Shown in pieces: positions 8,636-17,106 of a stretch of DNA of 64,000 nt. The DNA comes from Nocardioides eburneiflavus (GTDB taxonomy: Bacteria > Actinomycetota > Actinomycetes > Propionibacteriales > Nocardioidaceae). Positions within the stretch are counted from its first letter, which is position 1; each line of letters begins with the position of its first letter. The translations under genes were made by a program, and so were the position numbers. The stretch spans positions 620,001 through 684,000 of the forward strand of contig NZ_SRRO01000001.1 of NCBI RefSeq assembly GCF_004785795.1, written 5' to 3'. The notes under the pieces are model-generated. The model had not been told where the DNA came from and searched no databases. It saw nothing but the letters and a program-made list of their open reading frames with translations.

Positions 8636-10042
8636 ATGGCCGAGGAGTCATGGCACGAAGCACGACTTATTCCGACCTCGGGCATCAACGGCGCTGAGGA
8701 GCAGGAGCGGCGAGCGACGTCGGCTCTTCTTGCCGTTCTGTCAGCCGTCAAGGAGTTCGGGCGTGGCTTCGTCCGACCGTTTGGTGCGCCAGCCGGCACG
8801 CTCGAGTGCTTCATCGAAGTGCCATTCATGCTGGGAGAGCAGCGGCTCTTCCCGGACGGACTCATCCGGGTGTCTCGTGGCTCGAAGTCGTGGACCGCGC
8901 TCGTCGAAGTCAAGACCGGCCCCAACCAGCTCGCCGCTGAGCAGCTTGAGAACTACCTCGACATCGCCCGCGAGAACGGCTTCGACGCCGTCATCACCAT
9001 CTCGAACCAGATCCCTGCCGTCGCGGGACAGCACCCGACGAAGGTGGACAAGCGAAAGCTGAAGAAGGTGTCCCTGCACCACGTGTCGTGGTCGCAGGTC
9101 CTCGCCGAGGCCGTGATGCAGAAAGAATTCCGCGGTGTCGCCGATCCCGAACAAGCGTGGATCCTCGGTGAGCTCATCCGTTACCTCGAGCACCGCAAGT
9201 CGGGAGCCCTCGAGTTCGACGACATGGGCGAGTCCTGGGTCGGAGTGAGGGACCAGGTGGCGACCGGCACTCTGCGTACGTCCGACAAAGGCATCGCAGA
9301 AGTCGTTGCTCGCTTCGACGCGCTCCTCAGATTCGCGAGCCTGCAGCTGGGCCGCCAGCTCGGCACGGAGGTCGTGCCTGTCTTGTCCCGCAAGGAAGCC
9401 GCTGACCCCGTGGTGCGCGCACAGGCCCTCGCCCAGTCGTTGTGCGCGACGGGCGAACTTTCCGGCGCCATCCGCATTCCCGACACGGTCGGACACCTCG
9501 TTGTCACCGCAGACCTCCGCGCAGGCAAGGTCACGTGCCACGTCGACGTCGATGCCCCGCGCGAGGGTAGGCCCACGACACGAGTGAACTGGCTGGTCCG
9601 GCAGCTCAAGAACGCACCAGACGCGACCAGGGTCGAGGCGTTCGTCGCGCATGCCCGCGGCTCACACGCAGCCGAGTTGCTCTCGACCGTGCGCGAGAAC
9701 CCCGCCAGCCTGGTCCTGGACCCAACCAAGGAGCTCCGGTCGTTCCGCCTCGCCAGCACCAGCACCCTCGGCACCAAGCGAGGCCGAGGGCGTGGATCCT
9801 TCATCGACTCCGTCCTCACCTCGGTAGACGACTTCTACGCGGAGGTCCTGGGCACATTGCGCGCCTGGTCCGCAGCGCCTCCCAAGCTTCGCCCCGCCAC
9901 CGTCATCCCGCCTGAGCTCGACGACAGCGTCCCCGCTGCGCTGGCGTCGACCGACTATTCCTCTCAGGACGGAGTCGAGGTCGCTAACGCATCGAGCGCC
10001 GGAGAGCGAGCGGATGCCGACACTGCGGTCGAGACGTCCTGA
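8636..10042 (+). CDS. Predicted PD-(D/E)XK nuclease-fold protein
   Basis: 468 residues; ATG at 8636 with GGGGGAAC upstream. An N-terminal helix carries basic and acidic residues, then IEVPFML. At residues 73-93 LFPDGLIRVS...ALVEVKTG gives P73-D74 and E91-V92-K93, the signature of the PD-(D/E)XK phosphodiesterase fold. This is followed by a helix (EQLENYLDIARENGFDAVITISNQ) as in restriction-like enzymes. The remaining 300 residues hold a mixed alpha/beta region and an Arg/Gly-rich stretch (GTKRGRGRGSF) before a disordered C-tail. Similar proteins are annotated as stress-response or hypothetical proteins. It sits alone, with no methyltransferase, so a modification-dependent or defence nuclease is an inference. 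Confidence 0.75.
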   Translation: MAEESWHEARLIPTSGINGAEEQERRATSALLAVLSAVKEFGRGFVRPFGAPAGTLECFIEVPFMLGEQRLFPDGLIRVSRGSKSWTALVEVKTGPNQLAAEQLENYLDIARENGFDAVITISNQIPAVAGQHPTKVDKRKLKKVSLHHVSWSQVLAEAVMQKEFRGVADPEQAWILGELIRYLEHRKSGALEFDDMGESWVGVRDQVATGTLRTSDKGIAEVVARFDALLRFASLQLGRQLGTEVVPVLSRKEAADPVVRAQALAQSLCATGELSGAIRIPDTVGHLVVTADLRAGKVTCHVDVDAPREGRPTTRVNWLVRQLKNAPDATRVEAFVAHARGSHAAELLSTVRENPASLVLDPTKELRSFRLASTSTLGTKRGRGRGSFIDSVLTSVDDFYAEVLGTLRAWSAAPPKLRPATVIPPELDDSVPAALASTDYSSQDGVEVANASSAGERADADTAVETS

Positions 10043-10259
10043 GCCACGTCGACCGAGCATTGCCACGATCGCAGCCGAGGTCATAAGGGGCTGACGCCGC
10101 AAGGCGGCGGAATGACCTACTTTTCGTGCACAGCCACTTAAGCCAGCACTCATAGTCGGCCCGCTCCGCATAGAACGCGCTGAAGAGGTGGGCGGAAGTC
10201 CGAGAACCTTGGTCATCAGCGACCCTCGCGCCCGCTGGATACCGGGTACGAGGTGCACG

Positions 10260-10856
10260 CTAGGAGTCGTCGTCGGCATCCACTATGAGTTGACGTGTTC
10301 CGCCCGGGGAGTCTTGGTCGGTGGAGAAGGTGTAGTCGATGTCGAGCAGAAGGCGCCTGAACGGCTCCCGGCGATCCGGATCGAGCGCACCCCATTCAGA
10401 TTCGACGTCCAGCGCAGGGTGGGTGAGTAGGAGTGCTTCGCCGCTGTGCAGCCGCTTTGGTAGTTCCCAATCGGCGTCAATCGGCACCAGCTCTTCGCCT
10501 AAGAGCTCGCTCTTATTGCGCTCCGTGCTCGACGCTCGCCGGAACGCCCGGCGGATCCGCACGCGCTGGACGACGACGGCGTCACCGGCCGAATCAATTT
10601 TGATCGACGGAATGTGCTCGCTGACGTCGTCGTCCCACACCAGGATCAAGCGACCCTTGAAACTGGGCTTGATCTGCGACTGAGCCACGGTTGCGGCGTC
10701 GCGGGCGGCGGTCGCCGCCTTCTCGGCAGCGGAGGCGGCGCGGGCGCTCTCCTTCGCCATCTCCTTGGTCGTCCGGGCGTACCAGAAGGTAACGAAAAGC
10801 AGCCCTACCGTCGCAGCGAGACTCACCAGCGGAGCACTGTCGTTCGACCAATCCAT
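10260..10856 (-). CDS. Membrane-anchored coiled-coil protein, unknown
   Basis: 198 residues from ATG at 10856 (a longer in-frame extension would run through the promoter and into the divergent gene). One N-terminal transmembrane helix, SLAATVGLLFVTFWYA, is followed by a coiled coil rich in Ala/Lys/Glu (KEMAKESARAASAAEKAATA). A globular cytosolic beta-rich domain follows (KGRLILVWDDDV...VVVQRVRIRRAF...). The architecture of short anchor, coiled coil and beta-domain resembles small hypothetical membrane proteins in actinobacterial islands. It is divergent from the gene at 10933 with a 76-bp shared promoter region, which suggests co-regulation. Confidence 0.65.
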   Translation of the reverse strand: MDWSNDSAPLVSLAATVGLLFVTFWYARTTKEMAKESARAASAAEKAATAARDAATVAQSQIKPSFKGRLILVWDDDVSEHIPSIKIDSAGDAVVVQRVRIRRAFRRASSTERNKSELLGEELVPIDADWELPKRLHSGEALLLTHPALDVESEWGALDPDRREPFRRLLLDIDYTFSTDQDSPGGTRQLIVDADDDS

Positions 10857-10932
10857 GCCGCGGAGTCTTCCATCAACGAGCGGGCGCGCGCGGCTAGAGT
10901 GCGATCCCAACGAACAAGGGACGGGGGCTGCT

Positions 10933-11478
10933 GTGGCCGAGGATGTCGTTGCGGAGTTCACCATCGTGGTGCGGCGGGAGGTCGACACCCTCCCCGACAT
11001 CGCGCACCAGCTGACGGTGCTCGACTCGACCTGGGTCGTCGCCACGGCCTTCACGTCCTACCAGCAGGGCCTCACCGCATGGATGGAGAAGGCCGACAGG
11101 GGATACACCCCTCGCCCCTACGGCATCCGCCTGACTAAGCAGTCCCCAATGGTCCTCGACATCGCGGTGAACGACATCTTGCCGTGGGGTCTGACGTCGG
11201 GCGTCGCGGGTCTCTTCGTCTACTTCATCCGGAACCCCGACAAGTTGGGCTCGTTCTTCCACGAGGTCGTCGGCGCTTGGCACAACGCTGCTGCGGATTC
11301 CGAGGAAGCCAAGCGCGGCGCCTGGGTGCAGCGTCAGATCAACAAGGAACTGCTGGGTGGGGCGCCGCCAGATCCCGACATGTCCGACATGGTGCGGACG
11401 TCTCACATTGTGCGCCGACTCGGAGACGACCTCGCGTCCCTTAACGCCGAGGTCATCGAGCGCAACGAGTCGGAATAG
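10933..11478 (+). CDS. Hypothetical protein with one membrane helix
   Basis: 181 residues from GTG at 10933 (GGGGG just upstream). The N-terminal part is alpha/beta (VVAEFTIVVRREVDTL; LDSTWVVATAFTSYQQG). A hydrophobic helix WGLTSGVAGLFVYFI at about 105-120 is followed by a charged region (FFHEVVGAWHNAAADSEEAKRGAW) and a coiled C-terminus with LGDDLASLNAEVIERN. No family recognised. It shares a divergent promoter with the coiled-coil membrane protein at 10260 and lies 103 bp upstream of the HEPN-motif gene at 11582 on the same strand. Confidence 0.65.
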   Translation: MAEDVVAEFTIVVRREVDTLPDIAHQLTVLDSTWVVATAFTSYQQGLTAWMEKADRGYTPRPYGIRLTKQSPMVLDIAVNDILPWGLTSGVAGLFVYFIRNPDKLGSFFHEVVGAWHNAAADSEEAKRGAWVQRQINKELLGGAPPDPDMSDMVRTSHIVRRLGDDLASLNAEVIERNESE

Positions 11479-11581
11479 CCATCAGCAAATTGGCCTAGAA
11501 CCCAAGCGGCGGTTTGACGCAACCGCAGTGGCCCTTGGCCACGCTGTTCTAGGCTCGCGCCTCCACTGGAAGGAGTCGGCG

Positions 11582-12313
11582 ATGACCATGAAGCCGATTG
11601 ATGGGCCCGGCTTAGGGGCGACGCCGAGCGCTGTTTCCTGGCCTGCCGGCCCGCACTACTTTGACCTCACTGGAAGCGAAGGTGCGATCGCCTGGGTGCG
11701 ATATCGAGTGTGGTCGGCCGACTGGTACGTGCGGACTCTTCAACGCGTCGCGGGCCAGGAGCAGAACTACGACCGCTTCGTGGGCATCGAGATGGCACTC
11801 GACGGCTCCCTCAACAGTCTCTCCAGCGCATTCGACGCTGGAACGGCGCTGATAATCAAAGGTGCTGAAAACGCACTCGATGTGGCGGAGGCCGATCGTC
11901 TGCCGATGCATTGGTACTCCTGGAACAACGCTCGCGACCTTCTTAAGACCCCTGCCATCGGCACCGATGCGGACGGCACAACCAACGACTTGGTGTGGCG
12001 CGTCATCCTCGACGTCGACAACGCACTTGCCGGCGAGAAGGACTTCGAACCCTCCGGCTGGCTGGCGAAGATCCGGCGGCTTCGAAACCGAGTCGCCCAC
12101 CAAGACACGCTGGCTCGACGTCACCAACTCGGTGGACCGAGCGCGGTGCATGCGTTCGGTCAAGAGGTCCAAGATGCCTTCAGTTACCTGGCCGCAGCCT
12201 GCGACCAGGTTCATGACCTCACTGAGCAGATCGTCTCCTTGGCCGTGCATCTCGGTGCCCACGAGGCGACTGCCGGCTGGGAGCGGCCTCGATGGTTCGC
12301 CGAGGAGACGTAG
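11582..12313 (+). CDS. HEPN-motif protein (putative RNase-type defence or toxin)
   Basis: 243 residues, ATG at 11582 preceded by GGAAGGAG. Mostly helical. At 165-174 RRLRNRVAHQ contains R168-N-x3-H173, the RNx3H catalytic signature of HEPN ribonucleases, positioned in a predicted helix as in the superfamily. The preceding block (NDLVWRVILDVDNALAGEKDF) supplies the earlier helices. No partner MNT or other antitoxin is adjacent. HEPN proteins cleave RNA in toxin-antitoxin, Abi and CRISPR-associated systems; this role is inferred from one motif and the context. It could also be a HEPN fold without RNase activity. Confidence 0.6.
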   Translation: MTMKPIDGPGLGATPSAVSWPAGPHYFDLTGSEGAIAWVRYRVWSADWYVRTLQRVAGQEQNYDRFVGIEMALDGSLNSLSSAFDAGTALIIKGAENALDVAEADRLPMHWYSWNNARDLLKTPAIGTDADGTTNDLVWRVILDVDNALAGEKDFEPSGWLAKIRRLRNRVAHQDTLARRHQLGGPSAVHAFGQEVQDAFSYLAAACDQVHDLTEQIVSLAVHLGAHEATAGWERPRWFAEET

Positions 12314-12371
12314 CCGATCAACATACTGATCGACCTCGCCACGCGATGAGCGAGACGAGTCTTGCCGACAA

Positions 12372-12417
12372 GCGGCGCAATGTCGCGCCCCCGGACAGTA
12401 CGCGGCGCAATGACGTA
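12372..12417. repeat. Dispersed GGCGCAATG repeat, copy B
   Basis: Second copy of the repeat seen at 5112-5155, with one inserted C and about three substitutions. Half-units GCGGCGCAATG occur at 12372 and 12402. It is placed 41 bp before the start of the gene at 12459. Confidence 0.7.
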
Positions 12418-12458
12418 CGTCCCCGCGGCCAAGGCTCGCCCTGTCCCAGAATGGTGGG

Positions 12459-14132
12459 ATGCGCATCGGTTCCCCGCTAGGTCTGCCTCTGCAGGTCACT
12501 GCATTGGCGATTGGTGCTCCAGAGCTCGGCATGTCCGGCACGGAGGAATCCGTGCAGTCAGGGCTCAGGAGGATGCGCCCCGGTCCTGTTCTTGCGGGTG
12601 TCGCCTATCTGCTCGCGGGCGCCGAGGGGCGTGGCGGCGCCGATGAACACTGGGCCTTCGTGCACCGTCTGTACGCGGGAACGCCTCTTGCACATCGACT
12701 GCCTCAGCTTGAGAGTGAGAGCGGCGCGCCACGTCGCCTCATCGTCCCTCGTCCGCTCCTTCGCCTCGCCCAGTTAGCTGTCGGCCAGGCAGAGTCAAAC
12801 GTCATCGTGACGCCGTCGTCACTGGCGCGAGAGGACCTGTTGAAACTCGTTGAGTGGTCGCTCGTTATCGCAGAGCATCACCGCGAGGCCGCGGAGCGCC
12901 GGCGTTCCGTCAGGTTGGCAAGCGACGACATTGCCTTGGAGATGGCCCGGTTTCTATGGCTCAGCCATCCACCGTCGATTGGAGACGTTGATCGCTCCCA
13001 CGATGTGCTTCTGAGGCATCTGTCACCGCTCGCACGCGAGCGGGTCGATCTGGCGCTCAAGGATGCTTTCGGCGTCACGCTGGATGAACTCTGGAATGCA
13101 CTCGTTCTCAACTGGCTCCTTGCGAGTGCGGGAAGCGGGACCATCCCGCCTGTTCGGGGCCCCTGGCCGGGCCACGCGATGAACAAAGCTCAGTTCCAAC
13201 TGGCGACCGACTCGGTCCGGCAAGACGTCGCACAGTTGAGGGGCGCGGTGAACGCGGACATCGGATCGGGCTCGCTGTGGGGGTACACCGCCTTTCGGAA
13301 CCGGCCAATAACACGTACTACGAACGGGGTTGATCTTGCAATCCGTCCAGCTTTCGTTGGAGAGAAGGCGACGCTGACGGGGATGTTTCACCTGATCGCA
13401 GAGGCATATCGACAGAGATATGGCGCTGCCCAGTATGGCTACTTTGCTGGCGAAGTTGGGATGGCAGTCGACCGGCGTTGTAGGGAGCTAATTACTGAGG
13501 CCACTCGGGGGAGGGCAAGGGTGATCTGGGAGGACGAGCTATCCACCACCGTTACAACTGACTCCCGGAAGAGCTGCGATGCAATCTGGATGCAGGATCG
13601 TCGCTGGATCGCTATGGACTTTGTCCATCGGCAGCCATCACTAGCGGCTCAATCGACGGGCGGCGTCGACGCCCTAGACAGCGAGATGCGGGTAAGTGTC
13701 GTTGACAAGTTGCATCAGATCGACGAGACGCTCGACCGGATGATGTCGGGGGCACAGCACGTGAAGTACGGCCGCCCCAACCAAGTTCTGCCACTGATCG
13801 TCAACGGGGCAGGCTCCCCCGTGATGGGCGCGGTGGAGCAGGAGTTGTTGGAGTCGCTCAACGACGAGACGTGGCGCTGCATGGGGCAGGACCCACGTGT
13901 GCTCAGTCCAGCCGTCATCGGGTTGGACGATCTTGAGCGCGCTGCAAGCCTGGCCTCCACTGGGAAGACGAACCTTGGCTCCCTCTTGTTTCGGTGGCGG
14001 CGATCCGCTTCGGCGAGCGCGTCATTCTCATTCTGGCTTTGGTCTCAACGCGACCGAGGTGCGGTTCCGCGGGTACCCGCTCCTGAGTCGCCCTCGCACG
14101 CGCTGATACGCGGCACCTCGGCAATCGAGTGA
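12459..14132 (+). CDS. Large unknown protein with possible PD-(D/E)XK-like C-terminal core
   Basis: 557 residues. ATG at 12459 has GGTGGG upstream; an internal ATG at 12531 is a weaker alternative. The N-terminal two thirds are helical with no recognised family. At 371-391 KSCDAIW-x5-RWIAMDFVHR puts D374 about 13 residues before D387-x-V, the spacing of a divergent restriction-type core. It is followed by VVDKLHQIDETLDRMMSG and then RPNQVLPLIVNGAGSP, the helix and strand order seen in actinobacterial proteins whose core reads S-x-D...E-V. The Lys of the canonical ExK is His here. The C-terminal 60 residues are Arg/Ser/Ala-rich. GC content falls around 13300-14100. A nuclease role is possible but not established. 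Confidence 0.6.
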   Translation: MRIGSPLGLPLQVTALAIGAPELGMSGTEESVQSGLRRMRPGPVLAGVAYLLAGAEGRGGADEHWAFVHRLYAGTPLAHRLPQLESESGAPRRLIVPRPLLRLAQLAVGQAESNVIVTPSSLAREDLLKLVEWSLVIAEHHREAAERRRSVRLASDDIALEMARFLWLSHPPSIGDVDRSHDVLLRHLSPLARERVDLALKDAFGVTLDELWNALVLNWLLASAGSGTIPPVRGPWPGHAMNKAQFQLATDSVRQDVAQLRGAVNADIGSGSLWGYTAFRNRPITRTTNGVDLAIRPAFVGEKATLTGMFHLIAEAYRQRYGAAQYGYFAGEVGMAVDRRCRELITEATRGRARVIWEDELSTTVTTDSRKSCDAIWMQDRRWIAMDFVHRQPSLAAQSTGGVDALDSEMRVSVVDKLHQIDETLDRMMSGAQHVKYGRPNQVLPLIVNGAGSPVMGAVEQELLESLNDETWRCMGQDPRVLSPAVIGLDDLERAASLASTGKTNLGSLLFRWRRSASASASFSFWLWSQRDRGAVPRVPAPESPSHALIRGTSAIE

Positions 14133-14286
14133 ATGAATCGGTAGGTGTGCCTTAGCTAATCGGATGGCGGTTTAGGGCTCGCCATCAGTTCCCGGAAGCA
14201 TCGCGCCGGATAGCGGGAGTACCGCGAACGCCACCGAATCGCAGACCCCATGCACTGGGCGTTGACGACCACATGGGGTGGTTCCG

Positions 14287-14991
14287 TCAGGAGCGAGGTA
14301 CTCCCGGGTCGACCGGGCCGCGCTGGTAGATGACCTCCGGCCAGGTCTTCACCACGTCCACACCAGCCGCTCGGGCGGACTCGTACACAGCGGGCGCCAT
14401 CTCCTCGGCTCGAGCCATAGCCGTGTTCAGCAACTCGTTGGCAAGGTCGGCGAGTTTAGCCATGGTCTCGTCATTGACAGCAGTTTCGATGCTGTATATC
14501 GCTGCCATGCCAGTGACGTCCTCGTCGTCGGTTGGCCGGAGCCGTCCCACCATCGCGCCGATCTTTATCGTCTCCATGCCGTTCACCGAGTGGGCGATGT
14601 GCTTGTCGCGAATCTTGATCATGTCGCGGTGGAAACGCAAGCTCTGCTCACCGTTCGGGGTCCGGAGGACGTCGTCCTCGGTGAGCTTGGTGCGCTTACC
14701 ACCCTTGCCAAAGCAGCGGGCGTACGTGATCAGCGCGGCTGTCCAGAGTGCGCGGGTCACGACGAGGGTGAAGTCGCGCCGATCGCGCGGCAGGTCTTGC
14801 ACCATGTCGAGCGACTCCCACACGAACTCGAGGTCGCGCTGAACGGCCAGCAGGTCAGCCGCTTGCTTGGCCTCAGGCGTCTGCATCTCGTAGACCAGCT
14901 GCGGCGGGGGCGGTTCCCCGTTGTAGTCCGCAGACGTGATGGTCGGTCTCAACACGTGCGGCTCCAGGTACGAGTCCTCGCGCTTGCTCAC
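14287..14991 (-). CDS. AbiU2-like HEPN protein
   Basis: 234 residues from GTG at 14991, chosen because GAAGAGG lies 5-6 nt upstream; an ATG 54 bp further upstream lacks a site. Helical throughout. The hallmark HRDMIKIRDKHIAHSV at 121-136 gives R128-x5-H134, matching the RDKHxAH signature of AbiU2/AbiV-type HEPN domains. It is preceded by the typical ALWTAALITYARCF helix that packs against it. Family members are linked to abortive infection through RNA cleavage. No antitoxin is adjacent. It converges with the gene at 12459. Confidence 0.7.
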   Translation of the reverse strand: MSKREDSYLEPHVLRPTITSADYNGEPPPPQLVYEMQTPEAKQAADLLAVQRDLEFVWESLDMVQDLPRDRRDFTLVVTRALWTAALITYARCFGKGGKRTKLTEDDVLRTPNGEQSLRFHRDMIKIRDKHIAHSVNGMETIKIGAMVGRLRPTDDEDVTGMAAIYSIETAVNDETMAKLADLANELLNTAMARAEEMAPAVYESARAAGVDVVKTWPEVIYQRGPVDPGVPRS

Positions 14992-15361
14992 GGTTACCTC
15001 TTCGCAGTGTTGTGATCCTGAGATTGACGCTAGCAACAGATCCATCTCGGCATGAGCGGCTGCTGGGTGAAGCCTTCAGGCGGCGGATGACTGTGAGGAT
15101 CGCCAACGCAGCCTGATGGTGCTGGGCTGTGGTTGGTGACCGCGAGTGTGACCCCCGGAACGACTGGCTTTATGCCTTGTTGGGGACTGCCGCGGGAACG
15201 GGTGACAGTTTGATCTGACCCACATTTTCGGTGGGGCCACCTGGGTCGCGGCAGGCTTCATGATCAACTCGCATTCGACCGGGGTCAAAAACGCCCGAGA
15301 GCGGCGTGTCGACGGCGGCGACGCACGACCTCACGTGCGGTCGGATCACTAGGCTGCCTTC
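14992..15361. other. Divergent promoter region
   Basis: 370 bp between the HEPN gene (minus) and the DUF4062 gene (plus). It should contain promoters for both. No convincing small gene or repeat seen. Confidence 0.45.
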
Positions 15362-16462
15362 GTGACCATCGAGAAGCGCGAGCAAGTGTTCATCAGTTCC
15401 ACATTTCAGGACCTCATAGATGAGCGTCGAGCGGTCCTTCAGACGCTGCTCGAGGCCGACTGCCTGCCCGCTGGGATGGAACTCTTCCCTGCGTCAGACA
15501 ACGACAAGTTCGACCTGATCAAGGGTGTCATCGAACTCAGCGACTACTACGTAGTCATCGTCGGCGGCCGATACGGAAGCGTGGACGAGGTAGAGCAGCT
15601 CTCGTATACGGAGATGGAGTTCGACTACGCAGTGAAGCAAAAGAAGCCTGTCATGGGGTTTCTCCATGGGGAGCCGGGCAAGATCATTGCGGACAAGACT
15701 GATCTCGACGGCGAGATGCGCAAGAAGCTTGATGCCTTCCGTGCGAAGGTCGAGACCAGGATGGTGAAGTACTGGACCACGCCCGACGACTTGGCAGGAA
15801 AAGTCGCGCTGGCTCTTATGCAGACCAGGAAGAGCCATCCGGCTGCCGGGTGGGTCCGCGGTGAGAACGCGATGACGTCTGAAGTCGTCATCGAACTGGC
15901 CGAACTTAGGGCCAAGGTGGCAGAACTGACTGCGGAACTGAGCGCTGAGAAGAGCGTCCACCAGGCTCTCGCCCTGGACGACCTCGCCGAGGGCGACGAG
16001 GAGTATGCGATCGCGCTCTCCTTCGAGTACTGGCCGACAGGTAGCGCGCAAATCTATGGAAGCGAGCGCGCCGCTCGCGGGAGTTTCGAAGCAACTTGGG
16101 ATCGAATTTTCGCATACCTAGCTCCGAGCATGATGGACGAGGCGAATGAACATGGGTTGCACAATCGACTGTCCAGCCTGGGCAGAGAGATCGTCCAGGA
16201 GTGGTACGACGAGCAACCTGAGGGACACGAATGGGGTGTCCTTCGGAGCGCGAAGGCTGACATCAACTCATTGGAAGATGTGCTGGTCCAGCTCAAGGCA
16301 CTCGGCCTGATTGATGTGAGTGACAAGAAGCACGGTGTCGCCGACAAGGCGACCTATTGGCGACTCACCGCTAAAGGCACCTCGCACATGATGAAGCTCC
16401 GGACGATCACGAGGTTCGCAGACAACCACGACGCCGAAGATCTCGAGGAGCCGGAAGCCTAG
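15362..16462 (+). CDS. DUF4062 (TIR-like) protein with C-terminal winged-helix-like region
   Basis: 366 residues from a GTG start (MTIEKREQVFIS). Residues 5-90 are DUF4062: VFISSTFQDLIDERRAVLQTLLEADCLPAGMELFP, then YYVVIVGGRYGS and SYTEMEFDYAV. This is the family's exact conserved order and resembles TIR/SEFIR folds. A Leu/Glu coiled coil follows (ELRAKVAELTAELSAEKS, about 180-200), then a helical domain and a winged-helix-like end (INSLEDVLVQLKALGLIDV...YWRLTAKG). In larger proteins DUF4062 caps STAND NTPases; here no NTPase is present. The gene is alone. A signalling or effector role in immunity is inference. Confidence 0.82.
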   Translation: MTIEKREQVFISSTFQDLIDERRAVLQTLLEADCLPAGMELFPASDNDKFDLIKGVIELSDYYVVIVGGRYGSVDEVEQLSYTEMEFDYAVKQKKPVMGFLHGEPGKIIADKTDLDGEMRKKLDAFRAKVETRMVKYWTTPDDLAGKVALALMQTRKSHPAAGWVRGENAMTSEVVIELAELRAKVAELTAELSAEKSVHQALALDDLAEGDEEYAIALSFEYWPTGSAQIYGSERAARGSFEATWDRIFAYLAPSMMDEANEHGLHNRLSSLGREIVQEWYDEQPEGHEWGVLRSAKADINSLEDVLVQLKALGLIDVSDKKHGVADKATYWRLTAKGTSHMMKLRTITRFADNHDAEDLEEPEA

Positions 16463-16571
16463 CTACTTCCACAAATCTCTGCGTCATTCTGGGCGCACTG
16501 ACCCACGCTCGAGACCAATTCGTCACACCGTCGGAGCGAACAGGCGGACGCGCCAGGGGTGAGCTGCGGAG

Positions 16572-16862
16572 TTAGCACGATCGGGGGCCATCGCCCGACC
16601 TCTCGGACCAGTCGGCGTGATCCGCCTCAGTGTGATCGGCGCTAACCCGCGCGAATCGGCCAAGGCGCGAGCCAGCTTGTCTGACTGGCGGCGGGTCCCG
16701 CAATCGCGCAGGCGCGGCTTGGCGGGCGTGGCCCTTCAACAGCAGGTGATTGACGCCGGCGGAGTCGACCAACGCTGGGGCCCTGTCGTGGTCAAACTCC
16801 ATGGGGTATCCCTGGCCCCGGCAGTCGTCGTTGGCCTGGATAGTTGGGTTGCTCAGCGGCAT
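16572..16862 (-). CDS. Possible small hypothetical protein
   Basis: 96 residues from ATG at 16862 with a strong GAGGAGG immediately upstream (4-nt spacing) and mostly G/C third positions. This raises it above background in an otherwise empty 644-bp gap. It contains GYPMEFDHDR near the N-terminus and HTEADHADW near the C-terminus, giving several His/Asp/Cys that could bind metal. No family is recognised, and it may be a chance open frame of GC-rich DNA. The rest of the gap (16463-16571 and 16863-17106) shows nothing. Confidence 0.35.
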   Translation of the reverse strand: MPLSNPTIQANDDCRGQGYPMEFDHDRAPALVDSAGVNHLLLKGHARQAAPARLRDPPPVRQAGSRLGRFARVSADHTEADHADWSERSGDGPRSC

Positions 16863-17106
16863 GATCCTCCTCATTCCCGTCGCCCCGTCACTGCACAGGT
16901 GTCGCACGCCGCCCGTCCTGTCCGCGTCTTGACTGCGATTTCTCATCCCCGTCTCGTAGAGGCGTGGGGCGCGGCCGCCCGCTTCACCTCGTTCTGCAAG
17001 AGGTGTATGTCGAAATGGGGTGAGGACGGGCGGAGGGTCTGTGACACCTACGAGATGTGTGGAGGCTGCGGTTCCCAATCGGAGACCATGACGGCGGGCG
17101 CAGTGC

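Noticed and set aside
10085..10130. GGCGGAATGACCTAC segment as a third copy of the GGCGCAATG repeat
   Set aside because: Only about 12 of 15 bases resemble a half-unit and the second half is missing; not enough to call.
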